Assembly: GCA_902795275.1 (NCBI GenBank)
Contig: CADBKQ010000032.1
Coordinates: 1 to 64,000 of the forward strand
Reading direction: 5' to 3'
Length of the DNA: 64,000 bases
Source: an uncultured Eubacteriales bacterium
GTDB taxonomy: Bacteria; Bacillota; Clostridia; Christensenellales; Aristaeellaceae
The notes under the pieces are model-generated. The model worked only from the letters and a program-made list of their open reading frames with translations, searched no databases and was not told the origin of the DNA. Numbering within the stretch: position 1 is the stretch's first letter; the number at the start of each line of letters is the position of its first letter. The position numbers and the translations under genes were made by a program. Shown here piece by piece: positions 34,950 through 43,225 of the stretch.

Positions 34950-35095
34950 GGCTCTTCCCTAGAAAGTGTGGGTAGCAGAAGGCCATAGAAGCCAGGAGAT
35001 AAAAGGATTTGCAGGGTTGACACGGAGCCTCTGACATATGTGATGTACATCATAAGATAGTCTTCAACAATTTACCCACATCTTCTAGTGATGCC
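34950..35095. mobile_element. MITE with ISL3-like terminal inverted repeats
   Basis: The left end GGCTCTTCCCTAGAAAGTG, continuing TGGGTAG, and the inverted right end (GGCATCACTAGAAGATG, continuing TGGGTAA) form imperfect 24-26-bp inverted repeats. The left end closely resembles the ISL3-type end at 61081-61107 (GGCTCTTCCCTAC... TGTGGGTAG). The 146-bp element has no transposase. T-rich tracts flank both sides. The remaining bases up to 35259 hold no gene. Confidence 0.6.
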
Positions 35096-35259
35096 TCTTT
35101 TTTTCTGTTTTTATCCTTCGGATTCCACGCCGCAGGTGCCCGGGATGTGAACGAAGCAATTTTTCTATATCATTCAGCAAATATTATTGATTGAAAAAGA
35201 ACGTTAATTACTGTAAAATAACAATCAGGGAATCATTCAGAAAAGACGAGGTGCTTGCC

Positions 35260-37491
35260 ATGCGTTATGAAATCGATCTGAAAAACTGCCGTCCCGCTTC
35301 GGTATATGCCTTGGGCGGGGACTTTGCCGGTGCCTCCGCGCGGGGGGACGTGATTTCGTTCAACAACTTTTACATGGAGAAAAACGGCAAGCCCTTCTTC
35401 GCCGTGTCGGGAGAATTTCATTACAGCCGCATGGACGATGCCCGGTGGGAGGACGAGATCATCAAGATGCGCCTGGGCGGGGTGAACATCGTGTCCACCT
35501 ACCTGTTCTGGAACCACATCGAGGAAGAGGAAGGCGAATTCGATTTTACCGGGCGGCGGGATCTGCGGAAGTTTGTGGAGCTCTGCGGCAGGCATGGGAT
35601 GTACGTGATTCTCCGGGTCGGCCCCTTCGATCACGGCGAAGTCCGCAACGGCGGGCTGCCGGACTGGCTGTACGGCAAGCCCTTCGAGGTAAGAACCACG
35701 AACCCGGCATTTTTAACTTATGTCCGCCGCCTGTATGCCAGGATCGGCGAACAGGTCAAAGGTTTGTTCTTCCGGGACGACGGCCCCATCATTGGCGTGC
35801 AGCTGGACAACGAATACATGCACTCCTCCGCCGCCTGGGAAATCACCACCGGCATTTCCGACGAGTGGATCTTCAGGGGCGACGAGGGCGAAGCGTACAT
35901 TTTAGCCCTTCGCCGGCTGGCCCTGGAATGCGGTCTGACCCCCGCGTTTTTTACCGGCACCGCCTGGGGCGGGGCGGCGTATTCTCCCCGGGTGATGCCG
36001 CTGTGGGGCGGGTACGCCTACCGGCCCTGGATTTTCTACTCCCACAAGGGCGAACATCCCGCCACGGAAGAATACATCTATCAGGATTATCACCATGACG
36101 GCGTCACCTGCACCGACGATTTTGAGCCCGCCTACACCCCTTCCCAGCGCCCCTACGCCTGCTGCGAGATGGGCGGCGGCATGATGTGCTGCTACTATTA
36201 CCGCTTCATTTATCCCTACAAGAGCGTGGATGCCCTGGCCAATATCAAGCTGGGTTCGGGATGCAACTTCATCGGCTATTACATGTTCCAGGGCGGCACC
36301 AATCCGCTGGGGAAGCATGGTCAATACTTGAACGAGGCCCAGGTGCCCAAGCGCTCCTACGATTACCAAGCGGCGCTGGGCGAGTTCGGGCAGGTACGGG
36401 AAAGCTACAGCCGGTTAAAGGCCATCCACTGTTTCCTGGATTCCTTTGGCGGCAGGCTGGCCCCCATGGAAACGGTACTGCCCGCGGGCGCAAGCCAAAT
36501 CAGCCCCGAGGATTTGGATACCCTGCGCTTCGCCGTGCGCACGGACGGAACGGGCGGCTTCCTGTTCATCAACAATTTCCAGGATCACCGGGCCATGAAG
36601 CCGAAGAAAAACGAGCAGGTCATGATCGAAACGGCGAAAGAAACCCTGACATTCGACATCAGCATCGCCACCGACGAAAACGCCATTCTGCCCTTCCATT
36701 TCGACATGGACGGCATCCTGCTCCGGCAGGCCACCGCCCAGCCCGTGCTGCGGACGGAGATCAACGGGCGCGCCACGTATGTGTTCATGGTGCCCGACGG
36801 CATGGACGGCGCGTTCCGCTTTGAGGAAAGGACACAAATTACAGGGAACAAATCTTTCTTTACGGTATGCAAAGACGGCCTTTCCGTGGATGTGCTGGTC
36901 ATATCCCGCGCGGAAGCCAACCGCTTGTTCCTGCTGCGGGACGGCAGCCTGATTTTCACCGATGCCGCGCTGCTGGAGGATGAAGCGGGCGGCCTGCGGC
37001 TGGAAACCACCGAGGCCGAAAACACGGTATTAACCTATCCCGCCGGACGCCTGAACAGCAGCGCCGCCGCCGTGCGCCTGCCCGACCGGGGCGTTTTCGG
37101 CGCGTATCAGGTGAACGCTGAAAAGCGCGAAATCCCCGTGGAAGCGCTGCCCGCCGCACCGCACCGCTGGACGGTGAAGGCGCCGGAAAACGCCCTGGAC
37201 GGCCTCAAGGACGCCCGGCTGCAAATCAGCTATCGCGGCGATATCGGCACCCTTTGGCTGGGGAATGAAATGATCAGCGACAACTTCTGCAACGAGGACA
37301 CCTGGGAAGTGGGATTGCTGGAGCATAAAGACCGGCTGGACGCCCCCATGACGCTGTATATCGCGCCCATCCGGGAAGGGGCCAACGTGAACGTGGAATC
37401 CGCCATGGCTGCGCGGAACGAAGAAGTGAAAGCGCTGATTGCAGAGTTAAAAGATATAACTGTAAAGCCTGTGTACGAGGTAAAACTGTAA
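35260..37491 (+). CDS. Family 35 glycoside hydrolase (beta-galactosidase)
   Basis: The 743-residue cytoplasmic protein shows the family 35 pattern: KPFFAVSGEFHYSRM near residue 40, VNIVSTYLFWNHIE, ILRVGPFDHGE, the acid/base glutamate in GVQLDNEYMH, and the nucleophile glutamate in ACCEMGGGMMC. C-terminal beta-sandwich domains follow (LRFAVRTDG..., ISYRGDIGTLWLGNEMISD). There is no signal peptide, so it would act on imported oligosaccharides. I chose the ATG at 35260 after GAGGTG; an ATG-free open stretch continues upstream. Confidence 0.88.
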   Translation: MRYEIDLKNCRPASVYALGGDFAGASARGDVISFNNFYMEKNGKPFFAVSGEFHYSRMDDARWEDEIIKMRLGGVNIVSTYLFWNHIEEEEGEFDFTGRRDLRKFVELCGRHGMYVILRVGPFDHGEVRNGGLPDWLYGKPFEVRTTNPAFLTYVRRLYARIGEQVKGLFFRDDGPIIGVQLDNEYMHSSAAWEITTGISDEWIFRGDEGEAYILALRRLALECGLTPAFFTGTAWGGAAYSPRVMPLWGGYAYRPWIFYSHKGEHPATEEYIYQDYHHDGVTCTDDFEPAYTPSQRPYACCEMGGGMMCCYYYRFIYPYKSVDALANIKLGSGCNFIGYYMFQGGTNPLGKHGQYLNEAQVPKRSYDYQAALGEFGQVRESYSRLKAIHCFLDSFGGRLAPMETVLPAGASQISPEDLDTLRFAVRTDGTGGFLFINNFQDHRAMKPKKNEQVMIETAKETLTFDISIATDENAILPFHFDMDGILLRQATAQPVLRTEINGRATYVFMVPDGMDGAFRFEERTQITGNKSFFTVCKDGLSVDVLVISRAEANRLFLLRDGSLIFTDAALLEDEAGGLRLETTEAENTVLTYPAGRLNSSAAAVRLPDRGVFGAYQVNAEKREIPVEALPAAPHRWTVKAPENALDGLKDARLQISYRGDIGTLWLGNEMISDNFCNEDTWEVGLLEHKDRLDAPMTLYIAPIREGANVNVESAMAARNEEVKALIAELKDITVKPVYEVKL

Positions 37492-37525
37492 TCAGCATAA
37501 AAACCCAGCAAGGTGATTCTTCGCC

Positions 37526-37543
37526 ATCCCCCTTTGGGGATGC
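37526..37543. terminator. Hairpin after the GH35 gene
   Basis: CATCCCCC / GGGGATG is a small stable hairpin within a larger partial inverted repeat (GCCATCCC... GAATGGC). No T tract follows, so termination is uncertain. Confidence 0.35.
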
Positions 37544-37576
37544 TCAGAATGGCAGAGTTTGACGGTTGGCTTTCTG

Positions 37577-37643
37577 CTGGAAATGACATCATGGATGGGA
37601 AGCGTGAAACTGTCGGCGGCACTGCTATGGCAATAGAGACGGA
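37577..37643 (+). repeat. Promoter-leader cassette, copy 1
   Basis: CTGGAAATGACATCATGG, then GGAAGCGTGAAACTGTCG, GCTATGG matches 51452-51518 and partly 60133-60184. An 18-codon frame (37627-37683, MAIETEV...) starts in it, resembles the beginning of the GNAT stub at 51502, and overlaps the start of the next gene. Confidence 0.65.
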
Positions 37644-37661
37644 AGTAGGCGCTGTGATCGT

Positions 37662-38324
37662 ATGGCAATGGATAAGGCGGTAAAGAAGGCGTTTATCAGA
37701 TATACGGAAAAGAAATATCCGGATGAATCAGAGCGGATCATCAAAAAGGCAGAGGATCTTTTCCCGGAATTGTATGCAAAGGCTCCGGACATCGGCGGTT
37801 CGGAAAACTTGATGGCATACAATCTTGATATGTTTCTTGTTGCGATTTCTTTTTATGAGGCTTCCGATCACAGGATAGACGGCCATGCGATCGGTGAAAT
37901 AGCGCAGGATGTATACGAGCGCTTCAAGTTCCTGCGCCATTTTGTCAATCTGAACGGAAAGAGGACGATGAAGCTCTTCCGCAATCTCATGTATAAAAAA
38001 TATGTTCCCTATGCGCGTCTTGTGGAAGAGAAACGATCAAAAGGCCAATGGGGAAACACATGGCGAATCAGAATCGATCCGGATGACAGCCGCGAAGGCG
38101 TCCGCTTCGATCTGGTCGGGTGTCCTCTGGCCGATTATGCGCGCGCAAACGGATATACCGATCTGCTGCCCCATCTTTGCGCCACCGACCATGTCATTCC
38201 GAAACTGATCCACGCAAAGCTCATCCGGACCCATACGTGCGCCCTTGGAAGTGATTCGTGCGATTACTGGTATATCGGCGATGAAAGTGAAACCGCCAGG
38301 AATTACAGCGGAAAACTGGTGTAA
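37662..38324 (+). CDS. L-2-amino-thiazoline-4-carboxylate hydrolase-like protein
   Basis: The 220-residue protein matches the ATC-hydrolase family, which opens a thiazoline ring to give cysteine derivatives: LDMFLVAISFYEAS near residue 55, RIRIDPDDSREGVRFDLVGC with LADYAR, DHVIPKLIHAKLIRTHT, and the final CALGSDSCDYWY cysteine motif. There is no ribosome binding site before its ATG. The small frame 37627-37683 overlaps the start, so translation may be coupled to it. Base composition differs slightly from its neighbours. The true substrate is uncertain for most family members. Confidence 0.7.
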   Translation: MAMDKAVKKAFIRYTEKKYPDESERIIKKAEDLFPELYAKAPDIGGSENLMAYNLDMFLVAISFYEASDHRIDGHAIGEIAQDVYERFKFLRHFVNLNGKRTMKLFRNLMYKKYVPYARLVEEKRSKGQWGNTWRIRIDPDDSREGVRFDLVGCPLADYARANGYTDLLPHLCATDHVIPKLIHAKLIRTHTCALGSDSCDYWYIGDESETARNYSGKLV

Positions 38325-38335
38325 GATGTGTGATG

Positions 38336-38500
38336 TTATTGCTCCACCAATTTAATCGTGAATTGAGATGCGGGATGAGAAATCGTTCCAGACAAGGAAC
38401 GAAACCGCAGGAATACTGGATGTATTTCAAGGTTGAGTGACATAGTATGGGACGATTTATCGCCCGCAGATAAATCAAGATTAAGTTGGTGGAGCAATAA
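38336..38500. mobile_element. MITE, 165 bp with 22-bp terminal inverted repeats
   Basis: TTATTGCTCCACCAA continuing TTTAATC (38336-38357) is repeated inverted at 38479-38500 with one mismatch in 22. Inside are shorter partial pairings (GATGCGGG / CCCGCAG). No frame of use is present. It lies between the ATC-hydrolase-like and GNAT genes. Confidence 0.75.
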
Positions 38501-38560
38501 GCAGATGGATTTCTATTTTTGAAGCATCCGTGACTGAATTGGAATTTACATGAGGAACTC

Positions 38561-39007
38561 ATGGTAGAGCTGAAAGCAATAACGGAAGACAATTTCATTG
38601 ACGCTTTTAACCTCAAGCTGGCAGCCGGGCAGGAGCGTTTTGTTTCTCATCCGATCCGGAGCCTTGCGCAGGCGTATGTATACAGAAACCAGTGTCAGCC
38701 GTTCGGGATCTATGCGGAAGGAGCGATGGTTGGATATGTCATGGTGATTTACGATGATGATATTTCAGAATATGACATCTGGCATATGATGATCGACGAA
38801 TCAATGCAGGGACGCGGATATGGCAGTGAAGCTCTGGATCGGGTCATTGACTACATCAGAACAAAGCCGTTCGGCAACTCGGCCAGAATCGCATTGACCT
38901 GCAACAAAAACAATTCCATAGCCAAAAGGCTATATGAAAGCAAGGGGTTTTCTGCTACGGGTGTTGAGGACGAAGATGAGGAAGAATTTGTTTTAACGAT
39001 AGAATAG
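38561..39007 (+). CDS. GNAT-family N-acetyltransferase
   Basis: The 148-residue protein shows the GNAT order: a beta start (VELKAITEDNFIDAFNL), VGYVMVIYD, WHMMIDESMQGRGYGSEAL (acetyl-CoA loop Q-x-x-G-x-G), and VIDYI, IALTCNKNNSIAKRLYESKG. The layout is similar to spermidine/aminoglycoside-type acetyltransferases, but the substrate cannot be told. TGAGGAACTC precedes the ATG. Confidence 0.88.
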   Translation: MVELKAITEDNFIDAFNLKLAAGQERFVSHPIRSLAQAYVYRNQCQPFGIYAEGAMVGYVMVIYDDDISEYDIWHMMIDESMQGRGYGSEALDRVIDYIRTKPFGNSARIALTCNKNNSIAKRLYESKGFSATGVEDEDEEEFVLTIE

Positions 39008-39115
39008 CAAATCCGTTTTCTTGGCACGTTCCCGGACATCAATGAACGAACGGTCGGGAAAAAGAACCGGCGATCGCTCACATCATTCCTCTCGTGGGTC
39101 TTGAAGCTTACCGTT

Positions 39116-39964
39116 TCATGGATTTAACTTCGCCAGGGCTTTTCTGTATAATTCAGCGGCGGACAGATCTCCTTTTCCTGAACACCGGGAATACAGATCC
39201 ATCCATTTTTCCACTCCGCCAAAGAGCGTATTCCCGGTCAGTTTCTTCAGATAGTATTCCGCCAGCGCTTCCGTCGGTTCCCATGTTTCAAAACGCCGGA
39301 AGGCGTCCTCTTCGCGCAGTGCCTGCTTCAGCAGGTAAATGATAAACTCATGCCCGATAAAAAGGAAACTGTCTTCCGGGCTCCGGCTGATTCCGAAAAT
39401 ATCCTGTGTTTCTGAAATATCAATGGCTTCGGCGCCGTTCTGAACAGAGGCGACCATAGAGGGATGAAACGCTTCCACGGGCAATGTGCAGCCCACAACC
39501 GTTTCTGCCCGTTCGGAAAAGCTGCTCTGCTCAAAGAGGGGCATCACCCGGGCAATATAATCCTCCAGAAGTTTCTGATCTTCCGGCCAAATATCATGGA
39601 TATAATGATCGTAATTCCTGACCATGACTTCTGCGATTTCCCGCGCAGCCGGGACGAGAGCTAGATACTGTTCCGGTACGTCTCCGCTGTACGCTTGGCG
39701 GATGATCTCCCGATAAAATGATTTCGCATCTCCGGTCCAGTGTGCGGCAGGATAGCAAAGCATCAGGGTATACAGTTCTCCCCAGTGCGAACCTCCGGCG
39801 CACGTGATCAGACGCTCATGCTTTTTCAGCGCAGCAAGATCTTCTTCCGGATAATCACCGCGATATTTTGCGCCGTAGCCGTTGTCATAGCCGCATTGGG
39901 CCACCGACAGCATATGGTAGATATAATTTGTTTCGCGGTCGGCGATCATTTTGATCTTGTTCAT
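39116..39964 (-). CDS. Hypothetical protein (282 aa)
   Basis: I do not recognise this protein. It is soluble and mostly helical. A GHEFIIYLLKQAL segment near residue 205 and conserved-looking WGELYTLMLCYPAAHW near residue 65 are the most distinctive parts; there is no complete HExxH. The ATG at 39964 has GGAGA eight bases upstream. It starts 26 bases after the MATE transporter stop, so the two form an operon, probably from the MerR-type promoter at 41465. Confidence 0.7.
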   Translation of the reverse strand: MNKIKMIADRETNYIYHMLSVAQCGYDNGYGAKYRGDYPEEDLAALKKHERLITCAGGSHWGELYTLMLCYPAAHWTGDAKSFYREIIRQAYSGDVPEQYLALVPAAREIAEVMVRNYDHYIHDIWPEDQKLLEDYIARVMPLFEQSSFSERAETVVGCTLPVEAFHPSMVASVQNGAEAIDISETQDIFGISRSPEDSFLFIGHEFIIYLLKQALREEDAFRRFETWEPTEALAEYYLKKLTGNTLFGGVEKWMDLYSRCSGKGDLSAAELYRKALAKLNP

Positions 39965-39990
39965 TTGCAATCTCCATGATTAAAGAAAAC

Positions 39991-41340
39991 TTATCGTTCT
40001 GCCGCCTGCGCCTTTTTCTTCCAGGAAAGATACCGCAGGACGCAGGAAGATCCCGCCAGCAGCCAGGTAGCGCCTGTGGTGATCCAAATGGACCAAACGC
40101 CCGCGCCGGTCACGCTCAGCAGCAGCAGGGGAAGGCCGATGCGCCCGGTGATCTCCACCACGCCATTGATGAAAGAGAAGAATGCGTCGCCCACGCCGTT
40201 CAGCACGCCCCGCGTGACATAAATCACACCCAGGAAAACATAGAAGATGCTGGTGATTTTCAGCGCCCTTCCGCCCATGGCAATCACATCCGGCTCATGC
40301 ACAAAGAGGCTCACCAGCGATTCGCCGCACAGCTGCATCATCAGCGTCATGACACCCGCCACGGCCATCATCGCCAGCAGGCTTTCGCGGTAACCGGAGC
40401 TTATTCTTTGCGTTTTTCCTGCCCCCATATTCTGTCCCGCATAGGTGGAAAGGGCCATGCTCATGGACCCGAAGGGCTGCTGAACCAGCTGTTCCAAACG
40501 GTTTGTAGCCGTATACGCCGCCATGGCGGTCGCCCCAAAGGAGTTGACGACCGATTGCAGCGCGGTGGTCGAAATCGCAATCAGGCTCCATTGGAGGGCC
40601 AGGGGAAGCCCCAGCCGGACAGCGCTTTGGGTGATCTCCCGGTCAAAAGCCCGTAACGGACGGCTGACCCGGAAATAGGGATTGGAACGGAACGCATACA
40701 GCAGGGAACCCGCGCCGGACAGCAGCTGAGACAGCATGGTTGCCAGCGCTGCGCCGAACACACCCAGGCCGAAGGCGCCCACAAACAGCAGATCCAGCGC
40801 CACGTTCAGCACACAGGATACCACCAGGAAATACAGCGGGGTACGGGAATCGCCCAGCGCCCGCTGCATGGCGGAAGCGTAGTTGTAAATAGCAATCAGC
40901 GGAACGGAAGCGGACGTCATGCGCATGTACGTGATGGCGTCGGGCAGGATTTCCGGCGGCGTTCCCATCCAGGAAAGCACCGTGGGCACCAGCAGAAAAG
41001 CGAGCGCGCCGGTCATCAGGGAGGAAGCAAGCATAATATACGCAGAATTGGCGATGGCTTTGCGTACCATCTCGTCTTTCCGCGCGCCGAAAAACTTGGC
41101 CGTCACAATGCCGCATCCGCCGCTGATTCCGCTGAAAAAGGAAAAGAACAGGAAAGAGATGGAGCCGGTGGCACCAACCGCCGCCAGGGCGTTCGCGCCA
41201 AGCAGCCGGCCCACGATCATGGAATCCGCCAGGTTATAAGCCTGCTGGAACAGATTGCCGATCAGAAGCGGCAAAGCAAAGACGGAAAGCAAGGCCAGCG
41301 GCTTTCCCTCCGTCATGTTCATCGTCATGGAAGTTCGCAT
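39991..41340 (-). CDS. MATE-family efflux transporter
   Basis: The 449-residue protein has twelve membrane helices in two halves of six. It shows MATE motifs near helix 1 (ALPLLIGNLFQQAYNLADSM), helix 2 (GRLLGANALAAVGATG) and helix 7 (LGLPLALQWSLIAISTTALQ). It would export drugs or metabolites in exchange for Na+ or H+. The gene begins 19 bases after an aldo/keto reductase remnant on the same strand. Confidence 0.93.
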   Translation of the reverse strand: MRTSMTMNMTEGKPLALLSVFALPLLIGNLFQQAYNLADSMIVGRLLGANALAAVGATGSISFLFFSFFSGISGGCGIVTAKFFGARKDEMVRKAIANSAYIMLASSLMTGALAFLLVPTVLSWMGTPPEILPDAITYMRMTSASVPLIAIYNYASAMQRALGDSRTPLYFLVVSCVLNVALDLLFVGAFGLGVFGAALATMLSQLLSGAGSLLYAFRSNPYFRVSRPLRAFDREITQSAVRLGLPLALQWSLIAISTTALQSVVNSFGATAMAAYTATNRLEQLVQQPFGSMSMALSTYAGQNMGAGKTQRISSGYRESLLAMMAVAGVMTLMMQLCGESLVSLFVHEPDVIAMGGRALKITSIFYVFLGVIYVTRGVLNGVGDAFFSFINGVVEITGRIGLPLLLLSVTGAGVWSIWITTGATWLLAGSSCVLRYLSWKKKAQAAER

Positions 41341-41359
41341 ATTCTGTCTCTCTGATTCC

Positions 41360-41455
41360 TCAGCCGTCCAATTTGTTCAGTGCATCCTTAAAAAGCACCA
41401 TCATCGGAAGGTGCTGCGGGCATTCGCCTTCGCACGGATCAGCAGGCGATGCACG
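41360..41455 (-). pseudogene. Aldo/keto reductase with 4Fe-4S tail, C-terminal remnant
   Basis: The frame ends SPADPCEGECPQHLPMM, then VLFKDALNKLDG and stop, which matches the cysteine-rich tail (CxxxCPQ...P) of ferredoxin-type aldo/keto reductases. Only about 30 residues are left. It stands directly upstream of the MATE gene and directly downstream of a MerR-type promoter, so it was the first gene of that operon before deletion. Confidence 0.6.
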
Positions 41456-41464
41456 CCGAGACCT

Positions 41465-41495
41465 ATTTTATTCCTTAAAGTTTACTCTAAGTCAA
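41465..41495 (-). promoter_or_regulatory. MerR-type promoter with 19-bp spacer
   Basis: On the minus strand TTGACT (41490-41495) and TAAAAT (41465-41470) are 19 bases apart. The spacer carries the near-palindrome CTTAGAGTAAACTTTAAG. An overlong spacer with a central dyad is the signature of MerR-family activators (for example AdhR-type). No merR gene is nearby. The following genes are the reductase remnant, MATE and the 282-residue protein. Confidence 0.7.
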
Positions 41496-41637
41496 TAGTC
41501 TCCGGGAAGATATTTTACAAATATTTTCAAACCAAGTACCAAAGTATTTCCCGGTGCTCCCAAAGAATCTCCACGCGCTCCTTCATCATAGCGCAGGGTA
41601 TTGTGATTCGGGCTCTGCTTCGTCAGGGCTTTTTCTG

Positions 41638-41666
41638 TTGCTCTGCATGGGCTTTTCTGGTATAAT
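41638..41666 (+). promoter_or_regulatory. Promoter of the esterase at 41740
   Basis: TTGCTC and an extended -10 box TGGTATAAT (TATAAT at 41661-41666) are 17 bases apart, 73 bases before the start codon. Confidence 0.65.
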
Positions 41667-41739
41667 CAATTTATCATAGATCGTTGACTGTTGTGTTTAT
41701 TCTGAAAGATCATACCGATAAAGCATGGGAGGAAGCAGC

Positions 41740-42837
41740 ATGGAAAAGCACGCATTTACGTTCATTGGATGGACAGGCCAGGAAGTGTCGCGTTTTGAGC
41801 TGCCCTGGGAAGGCGGAGCCCCGGCGCTTGAAGCGGTCCGCATAGAAGGCCCGGCGGTGGAAAGCGACCGCGTCCGGTATATCAAATCCGCCCGCGGTTC
41901 CGCGCCGGGAGATGTGACGGGGGTTTCTGTCCGGGACGGCGTTCTGAAAATTGAAATCGTACCCCTCACGACCCGCGCTGATTTTTCGCTGGTGATTGGC
42001 GACAGGTGCTTCAGCCGCGAAGAGTTCATCCTCCATACCCGCACAGCGGACGACAAGTTTGCCCGGTTGGAAGAAGGCCGCGTCCTGTACCGCCTGTATA
42101 CGCCCGACGCCAAGGGCCCGCGGCCCTTGATCCTGTTCCTGCACGGCGGCGGCAACGGCGGCTTTGAAGGCGAGCGCGACAACAACAAGCACATCGTCAC
42201 CGATTTCGGCCCGATCAATTTTGCCGAGAACTATCCGGATGTTTACGTCATGGCTCCCATGGCTGTGGAAGTGCGCCGCGACATGCGCTCCTTTCATCCG
42301 AACGGCCGCTTTGCCCAAAGCGATTCCATGAACGTGCCCGGCTTCGGCTGGTGCCGGGAATATCTGGGCCAGGTTTGCGACATCATCCGCCGCATGATCG
42401 CCGAGGGCAAGGTGGACGGCAGGCGCGTTTACGTCACCGGCATGTCCATGGGCGGGGCGGGTACCATCCGTGCCATGTCCGTGGCTTCCGACCTGTTCGC
42501 CGCTTGCGTTCCCGTGTGCCCCACCATGACGCCCGAAACCTTCTCCATCCTTAAATCCATCCGCCGCCCCGTGTGGGTCACGTCGGCGTATATCGACCAC
42601 ACCCTGTATCGCCACAAGTACCTGGTGGATGCGGTCATGGCCCTGCGCGACAGCGGCAACAGCAACGCCCATCTGACTTTGTTCTCTCCCGAGGAGCTGG
42701 AAAAATACGATATTGCCATCACGCCCGACCTGCCTTATCCTCGCCTGTTCAGCGAAAACCACGCCAGCTGGGTGCCCACGTACAGCAACGAATACGGGAT
42801 CATGTCGTGGCTCCTGAATCAAAATAAGGAGGATTAA
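41740..42837 (+). CDS. Alpha/beta hydrolase (PHB-depolymerase/esterase-like)
   Basis: The 365-residue protein has an N-terminal beta-rich domain of about 115 residues and then an esterase domain: LILFLHGGGNGGF (oxyanion), the nucleophile motif VTGMSMGGAGT, an acid near SAYIDHTLY and the histidine in FSENHASWVPTY. It has no signal peptide. The closest families are feruloyl esterases and PHB-depolymerase-like hydrolases. GGGAGGAAGCAGC precedes the ATG at 41740. Confidence 0.82.
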   Translation: MEKHAFTFIGWTGQEVSRFELPWEGGAPALEAVRIEGPAVESDRVRYIKSARGSAPGDVTGVSVRDGVLKIEIVPLTTRADFSLVIGDRCFSREEFILHTRTADDKFARLEEGRVLYRLYTPDAKGPRPLILFLHGGGNGGFEGERDNNKHIVTDFGPINFAENYPDVYVMAPMAVEVRRDMRSFHPNGRFAQSDSMNVPGFGWCREYLGQVCDIIRRMIAEGKVDGRRVYVTGMSMGGAGTIRAMSVASDLFAACVPVCPTMTPETFSILKSIRRPVWVTSAYIDHTLYRHKYLVDAVMALRDSGNSNAHLTLFSPEELEKYDIAITPDLPYPRLFSENHASWVPTYSNEYGIMSWLLNQNKED

Positions 42838-42884
42838 GAAGCATCGGCAAGTGAGTTTATCCTGGCCGGCCATGGATACAGCAA

Positions 42885-42918
42885 CCCCCAGAAGCAGACG
42901 CAAGCCCGCTTCTGGGGG
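42885..42918. terminator. Terminator hairpin
   Basis: CCCCCAGAAGC / GCTTCTGGGGG with a 12-nt loop. It corresponds to the hairpin at 4271-4317 that follows the first recombinase remnant. It may end both the esterase gene and the minus-strand remnant. Confidence 0.6.
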
Positions 42919-42934
42919 CTTGGGTTTCCGATTC

Positions 42935-42976
42935 TTATTTGTCGCTCATCTGGCGTTCTTGCTGTTTGATTATACG
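42935..42976 (-). pseudogene. Serine recombinase tail, second copy
   Basis: Fourteen codons on the minus strand (RIIKQQERQMSDK, stop) match the end of the remnant at 4074-4255 (RMIEQQERQMSGK), and the bases after the stop (ATCGGAAaCCC and the hairpin) match as well. Upstream the match ends sharply near 42976. Confidence 0.6.
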
Positions 42977-43032
42977 GTATATCGAAACGGACGATGCGGC
43001 AACAAGAGAAAAGCAAAAAATGTAACTGGCAG

Positions 43033-43062
43033 TAGACAATAGCCGCTATATTATGGTATAAT
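43033..43062 (+). promoter_or_regulatory. Promoter of the HD-GYP/kinase operon
   Basis: TAGACA and an extended -10 box TGGTATAAT (43057-43062) are 18 bases apart. The leader of about 155 bases before the start codon contains GC-rich hairpins (for example GCGGGCAAGG... CCCGC); I found no known riboswitch pattern in it. Confidence 0.55.
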
Positions 43063-43225
43063 CAGGAAAACTGCAGGTTTTCGGGTCGGCGGGCAAGGGA
43101 GCGAAGCGAGCTGCGCATCCCGCTGGCAATCACGGGATCATCTGGTTATAGAAGAAGAATCATCCATCGTCAATAATCCGCTCTGAAAGCAGCCTGTACA
43201 CAACCGCCAAGAGGAGGTTGGACGG

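Noticed and set aside
41388..41412. Cysteine codons near 41400 (minus) as a second leader peptide
   Set aside because: The frame fits the Fe-S tail of aldo/keto reductases and has no start or ribosome binding site.
43063..43225. Possible cyclic di-GMP riboswitch before the HD-GYP gene
   Set aside because: The leader is GC-rich with hairpins, but I could not match the conserved core of GEMM-I or GEMM-II riboswitches.
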